36,058 nucleotides of DNA from Parabacteroides sp. (GCA_018054455.1 JAGPJL010000012.1:1-36058); one strand, 5' to 3'. Counted from the stretch's first letter, positions 23,941 to 33,305 are shown. The notes: generated from the sequence alone by a model not told the origin. Translations and numbers: made by a program.

Positions 23941-24837
23941 ATGACAACAGCTGCGGGAACAAATACTATTATTAGGGAAATTACGCCTCTTTCGGATAAG
24001 GACTGCTTTTATATTGTTGAAAGATATAAATCGGAATTCACCTATCCGCTTCATTGTCATGCTGAATATGAATTAACATTTGTAGAAAAGGGGGCGGGTG
24101 TAAGGCGAATTGTTGGCGATTCGGCCGAGGTTATTGGTGATTACGACCTTGTATTGATCGCTGGTAAGGACCTTGAACATGTATGGGAGCAGCACGAATG
24201 TAATTCTACTAAAATAAGAGAAATCACCATTCAGTTTTCGCCCGATTTGTTTATCAATAGTTTAATCCATAAAAATCAATTTGACAGCATACTTAAAATG
24301 CTTGAATCGGCAAGCAAAGGTCTTTCGTTCCCGATGGATGCTATCCTTAAAGTATACGACAAATTAGATACGTTAGCCTCTGAAAGGGAGGGGTTTTATG
24401 CCGTGATTAAATTTCTAACCATCCTTTACGAACTTTCCAATTGCGAAAATGCGCAACCTCTTGCAAGCTCTTCGTTTGCCAGATTGGAAGTAAATGCAGA
24501 CAGCAGACGTATTCAAAAAGTACAGGAGTACTTAAATAAACATTACATGGAAGAGATAAGGTTGCATCAAATGTCGGATCTGGCAGGCATGACTCCGGTT
24601 GCTTTCAGTCGTTTTTTTAAACTGCGTACCGGGAAAAGCCTTTCGGATTATATCATTTATTTACGGCTTGGTTTCGCTGCCCGTTTATTGGTGGATTCCA
24701 CTCGCTCCATTGCCGAGATTTGTTATGAGTGTGGATTTAATAACTTATCGAACTTTAACCGTATATTCAAGAAGAAAAAAGGATGTTCCCCCAAAGAGTT
24801 CAGAGATAATTACAGGAAAAAGAAAATTCTCTTTTAA
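23941..24837 (+). CDS. AraC-family transcriptional regulator with cupin-type sensor
   Basis: This 298-residue protein has an N-terminal cupin-like domain (SEFTYPLHCHAEYELTFVEKGAGVRRI, with the paired histidines in HCHAEYE). The C-terminal AraC double helix-turn-helix spans about 195-295, with IRLHQMSDLAGMTPVAFSRFFKLRTGKSLSDYI and SIAEICYECGFNNLSNFNRIFKKKKGCSPKEFR. It lies 106 bp upstream of, and in the same direction as, the GH26-GH130-transporter operon, so it is the probable regulator of beta-mannan use. The inducer is likely a manno-oligosaccharide (inference). Confidence 0.94.
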   Translation: MTTAAGTNTIIREITPLSDKDCFYIVERYKSEFTYPLHCHAEYELTFVEKGAGVRRIVGDSAEVIGDYDLVLIAGKDLEHVWEQHECNSTKIREITIQFSPDLFINSLIHKNQFDSILKMLESASKGLSFPMDAILKVYDKLDTLASEREGFYAVIKFLTILYELSNCENAQPLASSSFARLEVNADSRRIQKVQEYLNKHYMEEIRLHQMSDLAGMTPVAFSRFFKLRTGKSLSDYIIYLRLGFAARLLVDSTRSIAEICYECGFNNLSNFNRIFKKKKGCSPKEFRDNYRKKKILF

Positions 24838-24901
24838 GGGATAGGATAAAATAGTATTAGTTTTAGATAAATAACGCACGGTTTTCTCCTAAGCAAACCT
24901 C

Positions 24902-24909
24902 TACTTTTG
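24902..24909 (+). promoter_or_regulatory. -7 element of the beta-mannan operon
   Basis: TACTTTTG fits TAnnTTTG and lies 34 nt before the GH26 ATG, in the gap after the AraC gene. The expected -33 position holds TTTT instead of TTTG, consistent with an activated promoter. Confidence 0.5.
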
Positions 24910-24943
24910 TAACCACAATAGTAAATACAAAACAGGGAGAAAA

Positions 24944-26059
24944 ATGAAAAAACTACTACTAATTCTATGCATGTTCACCTCAATTACTTCATGCATTGCA
25001 AAGAATGACGAAGAAACTACTTCAACCACCGGACAACGGACTGTTCTGACTGAGAATCTTCTCAAAAATCTTAGAACGATGCACGAAACAGGATTCATGT
25101 TCGGACATCACGATGACCCTCTTTACGGAATTGGGTGGGAAGGGGATGCCGGCCGCTCTGATGTTAAAAGTGTATGTGGTGATTATCCTGCTGTAATGAG
25201 CTTCGATCTGGGTCACATTGAACTGGGTGATGCGAAGAGTCTGGATAATATTACCTTCGAAAAGATTCGCACCGAAATGATCAATCAATATAAACGCGGC
25301 GGTATGATTTCGGTTAGCTGGCACCTTAACAATCCGCTTACCGGCGGCGACTCCTGGGATGTAAAAACGCCTGGTGTGGTTACATCTGTCCTTCCCGGTG
25401 GAGCAAAGCACGAACTGTTTCTTACCTGGCTGGACCGGGTGGCTGCTTTTTTCAACAATCTTACAACCGAAGAAGGTGATAAGATTCCTGTATTGTTTCG
25501 TCCCTGGCACGAACATACCGGTAGTTGGTTTTGGTGGGGTAAAGAGCATTGCACTCCCGAACAATACAAGCAATTATGGCAAATTACCCGCAATCGTTTG
25601 GATGTAAAAGGGGTAAACAATCTTCTTTATGCGTATTCTCCGGGTACAGAAGGCATTGGTGATGTGTATATGGAACGGTATCCGGGTGATGAATACGTGG
25701 ATCTGCTGGGTGTGGACGGATATCAGTTTGGTGGTGAAGCCGGTGCAGAAGGGTTTATAAAAACGATGAATAGCATGCTGACATTTATCACTAAAATGGG
25801 TAAAGAACACAATAAACCTATCGCTTTTACCGAAACCGGACTGGAGGCATTGCCTATGAGTAACTGGTGGACGGAAATTTTGCTTCCTATTGTTGATAAA
25901 TATCCGATTGCGTATGTTTTAGTTTGGAGAAATGCAAGAGAACGCGATAACCACTTCTATGCTCCTTATCCGGGCCAGGTATCGGCAGCCGACTTTGTAA
26001 AATTCTACCAGAATCCAAAAACATTGTTTAGCCAAGACGTTAAAAACTTATATAAATAA
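24944..26059 (+). CDS. GH26 endo-beta-1,4-mannanase, lipoprotein
   Basis: This 371-residue clan GH-A glycosidase has a lipoprotein signal (SITSC, Cys17). Family motifs are FMFGHHDDPLYGIGW and the acid/base glutamate Glu190 in FRPWHEHTGSWFWWG. The nucleophile glutamate is Glu297 in IAFTETGLEALP, followed by YVLVWRNA. It cleaves beta-1,4-mannan into short oligosaccharides or mannobiose. After Cys17 the sequence IAKNDEE has an acidic run resembling the Bacteroidetes surface-lipoprotein export signal, so it may face outward. It is six bases upstream of the GH130 gene, with which it works. Confidence 0.95.
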   Translation: MKKLLLILCMFTSITSCIAKNDEETTSTTGQRTVLTENLLKNLRTMHETGFMFGHHDDPLYGIGWEGDAGRSDVKSVCGDYPAVMSFDLGHIELGDAKSLDNITFEKIRTEMINQYKRGGMISVSWHLNNPLTGGDSWDVKTPGVVTSVLPGGAKHELFLTWLDRVAAFFNNLTTEEGDKIPVLFRPWHEHTGSWFWWGKEHCTPEQYKQLWQITRNRLDVKGVNNLLYAYSPGTEGIGDVYMERYPGDEYVDLLGVDGYQFGGEAGAEGFIKTMNSMLTFITKMGKEHNKPIAFTETGLEALPMSNWWTEILLPIVDKYPIAYVLVWRNARERDNHFYAPYPGQVSAADFVKFYQNPKTLFSQDVKNLYK

Positions 26060-26065
26060 AATAAT

Positions 26066-27244
26066 ATGAAAGCTTTTCAAGACAAGGTAGCCAAACTCCT
26101 TTGCGATCACGAAACATTTCTTTCCATTAAAAACGAGCCTTTGGAAGGTGGAAACGGACTGTATACCCGCTATAAGAATCCGATTTTAACCGGTGCTCAT
26201 ACGCCTGTATTCTGGAGGTACGACCTGAATAAGGATTCGAATCCATACCTGATGGAACGAATTGGCATGAATGCCGCCTTTAACTCGGGAGCCATGAAAT
26301 GGAATGGCAAATACATTCTGGTCGTACGTGTGGAAGGCGCCGACCGTAAATCGTTTTTCGCTGTTGCCGAAAGTCCGAATGGAATCGATAATTTCCACTT
26401 CTGGGATTATCCGATTACAATGCCCGATACAGAAGATCCGGCAACAAATATCTACGATATGCGCCTTACGGCACACGAGGATGGTTGGATTTATGGCATC
26501 TTCTGTGCAGAGCGTCACGACCCGAATGCTCCTGCAGGAGATTTATCGTCGGCCACTGCCACAGCAGCAATCGCACGTACAAAAGACCTGATTAACTGGG
26601 ATAGACTCCCGGATCTGAAAACAAAAAGTCAGCAACGTAATGTGGTGCTTCATCCAGAGTTCGTGGACGGTAAGTATGCCCTGTATACCCGTCCGCAGGA
26701 TGGCTTTATCGATGCCGGAAGCGGTGGAGGTATCGGCTGGGCTTTAGTAGAGGATATGACCTGCGCCGAAGTGAAGGAAGAGATAATTATCGATCAGCGT
26801 TATTATCACACCATCAAGGAAGTTAAAAACGGCGAAGGCCCCCACCCGATCAAGACATCTAAAGGTTGGTTGCATTTGGCGCACGGAGTACGTGGTTGCG
26901 CGGCGGGTCTGCGTTACGTACTGTATATGTACATGACCTCCCTCGAGGATCCGACAAAGCTGATCGCTACACCAGGCGGATTCTTTATGGCTCCCGAAGG
27001 TGAAGAACGTATCGGCGATGTATCAAACGTGCTTTTCACCAACGGATGGATAAAGGACGAAGACGGATCGGTGTTTATTTACTATGCATCTTCAGATACC
27101 CGTATGCATGTTGCAACAACGACAGTAGACAAACTGGTGGATTACTGCCTCAACACGCCGGCTGATGGTTTAACGACTGCCTCGTCTGTTGAAACGTTAA
27201 AGGATTTAATTGCCAGGAATTTTAAAACAATGGGAAGAGAATAA
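26066..27244 (+). CDS. GH130 4-O-beta-mannosyl-glucose phosphorylase
   Basis: This 392-residue five-bladed beta-propeller enzyme phosphorolyses mannosyl-beta-1,4-glucose to mannose-1-phosphate and glucose. Motifs include NAAFNSGAMKWNGKYILVVRVEG-like segments (about 69-91), DPATNIYDMRLT with the proposed proton donor Asp131, VVLHPEFVDGKYALYTRPQDG and GEGPHPIKTSKGWLHLAHGV. Asp131 matches the residue number I recall for the B. fragilis enzyme. The length and context (GH26 before, GPH transporter after) match the B. fragilis mannan operon, favouring subfamily GH130_1 over mannooligosaccharide phosphorylase. No signal peptide is present, so it is cytoplasmic. Confidence 0.93.
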   Translation: MKAFQDKVAKLLCDHETFLSIKNEPLEGGNGLYTRYKNPILTGAHTPVFWRYDLNKDSNPYLMERIGMNAAFNSGAMKWNGKYILVVRVEGADRKSFFAVAESPNGIDNFHFWDYPITMPDTEDPATNIYDMRLTAHEDGWIYGIFCAERHDPNAPAGDLSSATATAAIARTKDLINWDRLPDLKTKSQQRNVVLHPEFVDGKYALYTRPQDGFIDAGSGGGIGWALVEDMTCAEVKEEIIIDQRYYHTIKEVKNGEGPHPIKTSKGWLHLAHGVRGCAAGLRYVLYMYMTSLEDPTKLIATPGGFFMAPEGEERIGDVSNVLFTNGWIKDEDGSVFIYYASSDTRMHVATTTVDKLVDYCLNTPADGLTTASSVETLKDLIARNFKTMGRE

Positions 27245-27265
27245 TTCTTATCCTCCATTTGTACC

Positions 27266-28657
27266 ATGATAAAACTTAAAGAAAAGATAGGTTACGGTTT
27301 CGGGGACATGGCATCGTCCATGTTCTGGAAACTGTTTGGCTCTTATCTTATGATTTTCTATACGGATGTTTTCGGACTTCCTGCTGCCGTAGTTGGAACA
27401 CTCTTTCTGGTTACCCGTGTCTGGGATTCGGCTTTCGATCCTATAGTGGGCGTGGTAGCCGACCGTACACATACACGTTGGGGAAAGTTCCGCCCCTACC
27501 TGCTTACGCTAGCCGTTCCGTTTTCGGTTATTGGGGTTCTCACTTTCATTACGCCATCGTTGAATGATAGCGGTAAACTGATTTATGCCTATGTAACTTA
27601 TTCACTAATGATGATGGTTTACTCGGCAATCAATGTTCCCTATGCTTCATTGCTGGGTGTAATAAGTGCTGACCCGAAAGAAAGAAACACGTTGTCGACT
27701 TTTAGAATGGCATTTGCTTACGTTGGGAGTTTCATCGCATTGCTGTTGTTTATGCCTATGGTGAATTTCTTTAGCAATCACAGCAAAGAGTTAACAAACC
27801 AGCAACATGGTTGGACAATGGCTGTAATCGTTATTGCTGTTATGTGTGCCCTTTTGTTTATTGGTTGCTTTGCCCTTACCAAAGAAAGGGTAAAACCTAT
27901 GCGCGAAAAGCAAGCTCCTCTTAAAGAAGACCTGAAAGATTTGTGGAAAAACAGGCCTTGGTGGATTCTGCTTGGAGCCGGAGTTGCAGCACTCGTATTT
28001 AATTCCATCCGCGATGGTGCCACTGTTTACTACTTCAAATATTTTATTGTTGAAGAAAACTACGAAACAGTTTCATTTTTCGGCGTATCGTTTGTACTGA
28101 GCGGTCTTTACCTTTCAATAGGTCAGATTGCCAACATTGCGGGTGTTATTCTGGCTGCTCCTGTAAGCAACCGGATTGGTAAGAAACAGACCTACATGGG
28201 TGCTATGAGTATTGCTACAATACTTAGTATTATGTTCTTCTGGTTTGATAAAGACAATATGGCGATGATCTTTATCTTTCAAATACTGATTAGTATATGT
28301 GCCGGTAGTGTTTTCCCCTTGTTGTGGTCGATGTATGCCGACTGTACCGACTATTCTGAACTGAAAACAGGTAACAGAGCAACCGGACTTATATTCAGTT
28401 CTTCGTCCATGAGTCAGAAATTCGGCTGGGCGATTGGTAGCGCCCTTACAGGATGGTTACTGGCTTATTTCGGATTCCGGGCCAATGAGGTGCAGAACGC
28501 AGAAGCTATTCAGGGCATCAAGATGTTTATGAGTTTCCTTCCTGCTGTTGGAACCGTTTTGTCTGTACTATTTATCAGCATCTATCCGCTAAGCGAGAAA
28601 AAGATGGTAGAGATAAGCCACACACTCAAAACCCGTCGGGAACAAGAAGCATTATAA
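27266..28657 (+). CDS. GPH-family sugar:cation symporter (MelB-like MFS)
   Basis: This 463-residue inner-membrane protein has about 12 hydrophobic segments. It carries the GPH signature at the N-terminus (IGYGFGDMASSMFWKLFGSYLMIFYTDVFGL, then VWDSAFDPIVGVVADRTHTRWGKFRPYLL) and the C-terminal region with MYADCTDYSELKTGNRATGLIFSSSSMSQKFGWA. It should import mannobiose or mannosylglucose across the inner membrane with a cation. It is third in the GH26-GH130 operon (21 bp after GH130) and is followed by a strong terminator. Confidence 0.95.
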   Translation: MIKLKEKIGYGFGDMASSMFWKLFGSYLMIFYTDVFGLPAAVVGTLFLVTRVWDSAFDPIVGVVADRTHTRWGKFRPYLLTLAVPFSVIGVLTFITPSLNDSGKLIYAYVTYSLMMMVYSAINVPYASLLGVISADPKERNTLSTFRMAFAYVGSFIALLLFMPMVNFFSNHSKELTNQQHGWTMAVIVIAVMCALLFIGCFALTKERVKPMREKQAPLKEDLKDLWKNRPWWILLGAGVAALVFNSIRDGATVYYFKYFIVEENYETVSFFGVSFVLSGLYLSIGQIANIAGVILAAPVSNRIGKKQTYMGAMSIATILSIMFFWFDKDNMAMIFIFQILISICAGSVFPLLWSMYADCTDYSELKTGNRATGLIFSSSSMSQKFGWAIGSALTGWLLAYFGFRANEVQNAEAIQGIKMFMSFLPAVGTVLSVLFISIYPLSEKKMVEISHTLKTRREQEAL

Positions 28658-28671
28658 TCCAGGAATTTAAT

Positions 28672-28717
28672 AAAAAAAGGAGGTTGTCTGAATAACACGG
28701 ACAACCTCCTTTTTTTA
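28672..28717. terminator. Bidirectional terminator closing the beta-mannan operon
   Basis: A run of seven A precedes GGAGGTTGTC(TG), which pairs with (CG)GACAACCTCC, followed by seven or more T. It serves the GPH gene on the plus strand and the convergent GNAT gene on the minus strand. Confidence 0.93.
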
Positions 28718-28729
28718 TTTCAGCGCTTA

Positions 28730-29302
28730 TTAATTTGTTCTTTTCGTAGGGATACACTCCGCATTAAGCAGACTGTAAATCTCCAGATCTGTAAAAACGC
28801 CTCCGGTTAGCAACTCTCCTTGCCGTTCTATGCCTTCGAAAGTAAAACCAAGCCGTTGAGGAATACGTTTACTTGGGAAGTTTCCAACAGCACATTTTAT
28901 TTGGATCCTGTTCATGTGGAGTTCGCCGAAAGCAAAATCACAAAGAGCCTTCACTGCAGCACTTACAATTCCTTTTCCCTGATACTCTTCACGCAACCAG
29001 TAACCTATTTCTGTTTTACGGTTTACTTTATCCGTATCCTTAAACCCAATTAATCCAATAAACAAGCCTGTTGCACGAATGGCAAACAGGTACTCCTGTT
29101 TATCTGCTGGCAGATCCAACGCTTCCTTTACAAACTGAGCCGAATCTTCCGGCTTTTGAGTATATTCAACAAAAGGAAGCCACTTACCCAAATAATCTCT
29201 TTGACTGTCGATTGTCTGAAAGATATCCAAGGCATCGTCTAACTGCAACTGACGCAGTTCAATGTCTTCGTTTAATTTTAATTGCAGATTATGCCTCTTC
29301 AC
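28730..29302 (-). CDS. GNAT acetyltransferase (RimJ/RimL-like)
   Basis: This 190-residue protein has the RimL/YdaF-type GNAT layout. It opens IELRQLQLDDALDIFQTID, then shows WLPFVEYTQ, the strand EIGYWLREEYQGKGIVSAAVKALCDFAF with the acetyl-CoA loop QGKGI, then MNRIQIKCAVGNFPSKRIPQRLGFTFEGI. Relatives acetylate the N-terminus of ribosomal proteins or small molecules; the substrate here is unknown. It stands alone and is read away from the metallopeptidase gene. Confidence 0.9.
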   Translation of the reverse strand: MKRHNLQLKLNEDIELRQLQLDDALDIFQTIDSQRDYLGKWLPFVEYTQKPEDSAQFVKEALDLPADKQEYLFAIRATGLFIGLIGFKDTDKVNRKTEIGYWLREEYQGKGIVSAAVKALCDFAFGELHMNRIQIKCAVGNFPSKRIPQRLGFTFEGIERQGELLTGGVFTDLEIYSLLNAECIPTKRTN

Positions 29303-29504
29303 AACATGTATGTTTTATGACTATAAGTATTAATTAATTACAAATAAACAAATTATTTTCGAAATATAACCAAGCCTCGTGTCTTGTTGTTATATAAATA
29401 AGTTATTAGCCTGGTATGGTCTTTATGAAAATGCACCCATTTACTTGATTTTCCGGAGAATATTTAGTAACATTGTGATTGTTAAACATTTAAATTGATA
29501 CAAT

Positions 29505-30365
29505 ATGCGTTTAGGTGGCAGAAGGACAAGCGACAATGTGGACGACCAGCGCGGCATAGGCGGTAAACTGGGAGGTAAGTCCCTTGGGATAGTTGGACTA
29601 ATCGTGGTTGGACTGATTGTCTGGCTGATGGGCGGTAATCCACTGGATATTGTAAAACAACAAGTAGGTACCGGGTTAACTGGTCAGGATACCGAATACG
29701 TTCCAACAGCCGAAGAGGAAGCTATGGCAACCTTTGCTTCTCAAATTCTGGCTGGAACGGAAGATGTATGGACTGTTGTTTTTCACGAAATGGGTAAGGA
29801 ATACGTTCCTCCTAAAATGGTGTTATTTTCTAATGCAACCTCTTCGGGTTGTGGAAATGCCTCTTCTGCAACAGGACCTTTTTATTGTTCGGCTGATCAG
29901 ACTGTTTATATAGACCTTTCCTTCTTTAAGGATATGGAATCAAAATTGCAGGCGGGTGGCGACTTTGCCTACGCTTACGTAATAGCACACGAAGTGGGTC
30001 ATCATGTGCAATATTTGCTTGGCACATTGGAGGAAGTACAGAAATTGCAAAGCAATACGGACGAAAAAGAAAGTAACCAGCTGAATGTTCGCCTGGAGTT
30101 ACAGGCAGATTTCTTCGCCGGGTTATGGGCATATCATGACAATGTAAAATACAATTCGCTGGAAGACGGGGATATTGAGGAGGGGCTAAATGCGGCAACC
30201 GCCATCGGCGACGACCGTCTGCAGATGAAGTCGCAAGGATACACCGTACCCGATGCTTTTAACCACGGGACTTCCGCGCAACGGATGTCGTGGTTAAAGA
30301 AAGGCTTACTTACCGGCGATATGAATAATGGCGATACTTTTTCCGTAAATTACTCTGATTTATAA
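29505..30365 (+). CDS. Neutral zinc metallopeptidase (YpfJ family)
   Basis: This 286-residue protein begins MRLGGRRTSDNVDDQRG, followed by one membrane segment at about 26-42 (SLGIVGLIVVGLIVWLM). The zinc motif is HEVGHH (His162, Glu163, His166) and the third-ligand region is RLELQADFFAGLWAYH. GCGNASSATGPFYCSADQTVYIDLSFF is diagnostic of the YpfJ/KPN_02809 family. Its function is not well defined. It sits 19 bp ahead of the HerA-like gene on the same strand and probably shares its transcript. Confidence 0.93.
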   Translation: MRLGGRRTSDNVDDQRGIGGKLGGKSLGIVGLIVVGLIVWLMGGNPLDIVKQQVGTGLTGQDTEYVPTAEEEAMATFASQILAGTEDVWTVVFHEMGKEYVPPKMVLFSNATSSGCGNASSATGPFYCSADQTVYIDLSFFKDMESKLQAGGDFAYAYVIAHEVGHHVQYLLGTLEEVQKLQSNTDEKESNQLNVRLELQADFFAGLWAYHDNVKYNSLEDGDIEEGLNAATAIGDDRLQMKSQGYTVPDAFNHGTSAQRMSWLKKGLLTGDMNNGDTFSVNYSDL

Positions 30366-30384
30366 ACCTTAAAACCGATTCATC

Positions 30385-31887
30385 ATGCTAAATCCTGATA
30401 AGAAACTATACGTAGCCCATAGCAATGGCCCGCTGTTTATCCTTCCCAAAATGGCAAACCGTCATGGATTGATTGCCGGTGCTACCGGAACGGGGAAAAC
30501 TGTTTCTCTGCAAGTACTTGCAGAATCGTTCAGTGAACTAGGTATACCTGTATTTATGGCAGATATGAAAGGCGACCTATCAGGAATCAGCAAAGCAGGA
30601 ACATTGAATAAGTTTATAACTAAACGGCAGGAAGAATTTGGCGTTGAGTTTAACTTTCAGGGATACCCCACCCGTTTCTTCGATGTCTTTGCCGAACAAG
30701 GTCACCCGCTACGGACTACTATTTCGGATATGGGTCCGCTTCTGTTGTCGAGGTTGCTTAACTTAAATGATACGCAGGCGGGTGTACTTAATATTGTATT
30801 CCGCATAGCCGACGATAACAAGCTGTTACTTATCGACCTAAAAGATTTGAGGTCGATGCTTACATTTGCAGGAGATAATGCCCGCGAGTATACATTGAAA
30901 TATGGCAATATATCGGCTGCCAGCATCGGAGCCATACAACGTGGGCTTTTACATTTAGAGGATCAGGGAGGTAACCTCTTCTTTGGAGAGCCGGAGTTCA
31001 ATGTATTCGATTTTATTCAGACTGATAATGGAAAAGGAGTGATCAATATTTTGGCGGCAGACAAGTTGCTAAATTCTCCTAAGCTTTATGCCACATTCCT
31101 TTTGTGGATGCTTTCTTCTCTGTACGAAGAGCTTCCGGAAGTGGGAGATCTGGAGCGTCCTAAGTTTATATTCTTCTTCGACGAAGCACATTTATTGTTT
31201 GATGAAGCCCCGGAAGTCCTCCTGGACAAAATCGAACAGATAGTAAGACTGATTCGGTCTAAAGGAGTGGGTGTTTATTTTATTACCCAAAACCCGCTCG
31301 ATATTCCGGAAACAATCCTCGGACAACTGGGCAATCGTATTCAGCATGCCCTTCGGGCCTTTACTCCCCGCGACCAGAAAGCCGTAAAAACGGCTGCACA
31401 AACCTTCCGGCAAAATCCGGCATTCGACACGGAAAAAGCCATCATGGAACTTGGCACAGGCGAAGCACTTGTTTCTTTTCTTGACGAAAAGGGCGCTCCA
31501 TCAGTTGTTGAATTAGCCAAGATGCTATGTCCGCAGGGACAGATCGGACCTATTACAACAGAAGAACGCAATACAGCCATCCGTCAGTCACCCTTATACG
31601 GTATTTACGAAAAAACGATGGACCGCGAATCTGCCTACGAACTGTTACAGCGCGAAAGTGAAACCCGCAGACAAGAAGAAGAACGCCTTGAAAAGGAAAA
31701 GCAGCAGCAACAGATTGAGAAAGAGCGTGCTGCCGAAGAGGCCCGTAATTACCGAACCCAAAGCCGCTCGTCCAACCGGCAATCTCCTACCGAGAAGATG
31801 TTCGGGAATATGCTCTCATCCGTTGGACGCACCCTCGGCACACAACTTGTACGAAGCGTACTGGGCACCCTAACCAAAAGAAGATAA
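30385..31887 (+). CDS. HerA/DUF853 family ATPase (YjgR-like)
   Basis: This 500-residue protein matches E. coli YjgR in length and plan. An N-terminal Walker [20 protein letters not shown], lies at about 31-49. [13 protein letters not shown] and the Walker [20 protein letters not shown] follow, then a [29 protein letters not shown] segment. A charged coiled-coil at about 415-465 ([20 protein letters not shown] and on) precedes a basic tail ending GTLTKRR. HerA relatives are hexameric DNA translocases; the cellular role of this subgroup is unknown. It follows the YpfJ-type peptidase. Confidence 0.92.
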   Translation: MLNPDKKLYVAHSNGPLFILPKMANRHGLIAGATGTGKTVSLQVLAESFSELGIPVFMADMKGDLSGISKAGTLNKFITKRQEEFGVEFNFQGYPTRFFDVFAEQGHPLRTTISDMGPLLLSRLLNLNDTQAGVLNIVFRIADDNKLLLIDLKDLRSMLTFAGDNAREYTLKYGNISAASIGAIQRGLLHLEDQGGNLFFGEPEFNVFDFIQTDNGKGVINILAADKLLNSPKLYATFLLWMLSSLYEELPEVGDLERPKFIFFFDEAHLLFDEAPEVLLDKIEQIVRLIRSKGVGVYFITQNPLDIPETILGQLGNRIQHALRAFTPRDQKAVKTAAQTFRQNPAFDTEKAIMELGTGEALVSFLDEKGAPSVVELAKMLCPQGQIGPITTEERNTAIRQSPLYGIYEKTMDRESAYELLQRESETRRQEEERLEKEKQQQQIEKERAAEEARNYRTQSRSSNRQSPTEKMFGNMLSSVGRTLGTQLVRSVLGTLTKRR

Positions 31888-31952
31888 GCAATCCGGAAGC
31901 GTCTCCGCTATACCTCTTACTATACTTTTGCGCTTAGATACTTAAAGCAAAT

Positions 31953-31996
31953 CAGTCAGCAGACAATAACCTGAACGAGGCTATGTATGCTGACTG
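31953..31996. repeat. Inverted repeat in the convergent HerA/M56 gap
   Basis: CAGTCAGCA (31953-31961) and TGCTGACTG (31988-31996) form a perfect 9-bp stem with a 26-nt loop. The gap separates two convergent genes, so a terminator role is possible, but there is no clear T-run on either strand. Confidence 0.5.
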
Positions 31997-32017
31997 AAAT
32001 AAAATAGCTGATAATCC

Positions 32018-33298
32018 TTATTTTGCTTCCTTCTTAAGGACAATAAGAATTACTCCGTCTTTTGCGTCTTTTCCATAAAGTTCTGTAGCCGACTTATCTT
32101 TAAGTACACTTACACTTTCTATTGTATTGGGATCGATTCCTTCAATGGTTGCCACTCTCTTTCCATCGACAAAACACAAAGGCTGCTTTGAACTAACAGT
32201 TGTATCCGATTGAACAACAACAGCTGTGCGAATATTGTCGTCGACTGTAACCTCAATTTGTTGGGGGTTTTCGGTTGACTTCGAACCTACGACAAGCAAT
32301 TCACCTTCTTTAGCCTTAAAAACAACAGGCTCGGCCTTCGATTTTGAATCTGTACGAACTACATGAAAATTCATTGTTACCTTCGAAGAATCTGAAGCCG
32401 CTTGGGCAGTTACTTCTTTTTTCTGCGCGTTAACTACAGGAACAGACAGCAACATGGTTGCCAGTAAAGCTACTGGAATCACACCCCAGTAAGTTAGTCG
32501 TGATAGTGAGTTGGATTTCTTTTTAGTCATCATTTGAATACGTTTTTGCAGACTACGATAGGTAAAATTGCTTGCCATGGCAAAGGTTTGCTCGCCTGCG
32601 CTTCTGCGGATTAATACTAATTTATATTGCTTTGCATCGATGCCATCTTTTAGTACCTGCTGATCCGCTTCAAATTCATGAATTTGCTGTAATGACCATT
32701 TGAATAGCCAAACAAAAGGGTTGAACCAGAACAATACTGAAAAAACTGTAATAAGAAACAAATCAAATGAATGATTAAGTCGTACGTGTGCTTGCTCATG
32801 CCTGATGATAATTTCGCCATTACGATCCAAATCAGTTTTGGATATAACAATTTTATTCATCCATGTAAACGGAGCAATCTCTTTATCAGTCACATATAAT
32901 AATGTATCTTCAGGATAAAGCTGCATTGTACACATCCTGATTATCTTCTCTACCTGAAACCAGGCTGCCAAATAATATAAAAGGACTACTAGTATGCCGA
33001 ATATATAGAGAAGACATATTGTTTGTACCCAGGGAAAAACATACGCAGGTTTTGTTGATACCGCTGATGTTGTATACTGTATCATATAATTTCCTGTTGC
33101 AGATTGCTCTTGCTGACACCAATCAATCAGTCCATTAAAGTGAAATAACGGCAATAATAATGAGGCGACAAGCAATGAAAGAAGCATCACACGGTTTAAA
33201 TGATGAAATGTGCTTTCTTTAACGACCAGTTGAAAGAAGCCATAAAATAGCAGCAAACAAATACTGCTTCTTAATAAATAGTATAAGATAGTTTCCAT
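32018..33298 (-). CDS. M56 (BlaR1-like) membrane metallopeptidase with TonB-plug-like C-terminus
   Basis: The start is ATG at 33296-33298 (METILYYLLRSSICLLLF), 7 bp after the BlaI stop; a longer reading frame overlapping blaI is rejected. The 426-residue protein has about four to five membrane segments and the cytoplasmic zinc motif HEQAH (His167, Glu168, His171) in IIIRHEQAHVRLNHSFDLFL. A last membrane segment lies near 278-295 (WGVIPVALLATMLLSVPVV). The periplasmic tail has no penicillin-binding sensor. Instead it ends LCFVDGKRVATIEGIDPN, IESVSVLKDKSATELYGKDA and GVILIVLKK, resembling the plug of TonB-dependent receptors. It probably triggers BlaI cleavage on an unknown signal. Confidence 0.92.
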   Translation of the reverse strand: METILYYLLRSSICLLLFYGFFQLVVKESTFHHLNRVMLLSLLVASLLLPLFHFNGLIDWCQQEQSATGNYMIQYTTSAVSTKPAYVFPWVQTICLLYIFGILVVLLYYLAAWFQVEKIIRMCTMQLYPEDTLLYVTDKEIAPFTWMNKIVISKTDLDRNGEIIIRHEQAHVRLNHSFDLFLITVFSVLFWFNPFVWLFKWSLQQIHEFEADQQVLKDGIDAKQYKLVLIRRSAGEQTFAMASNFTYRSLQKRIQMMTKKKSNSLSRLTYWGVIPVALLATMLLSVPVVNAQKKEVTAQAASDSSKVTMNFHVVRTDSKSKAEPVVFKAKEGELLVVGSKSTENPQQIEVTVDDNIRTAVVVQSDTTVSSKQPLCFVDGKRVATIEGIDPNTIESVSVLKDKSATELYGKDAKDGVILIVLKKEAK

Positions 33299-33305
33299 CG
33301 TTTTC

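Noticed and set aside
25022..25573. Minus-strand reading frame of 183 codons inside the GH26 gene
   Set aside because: Antisense shadow; the GH26 frame has both catalytic glutamates and the lipobox.
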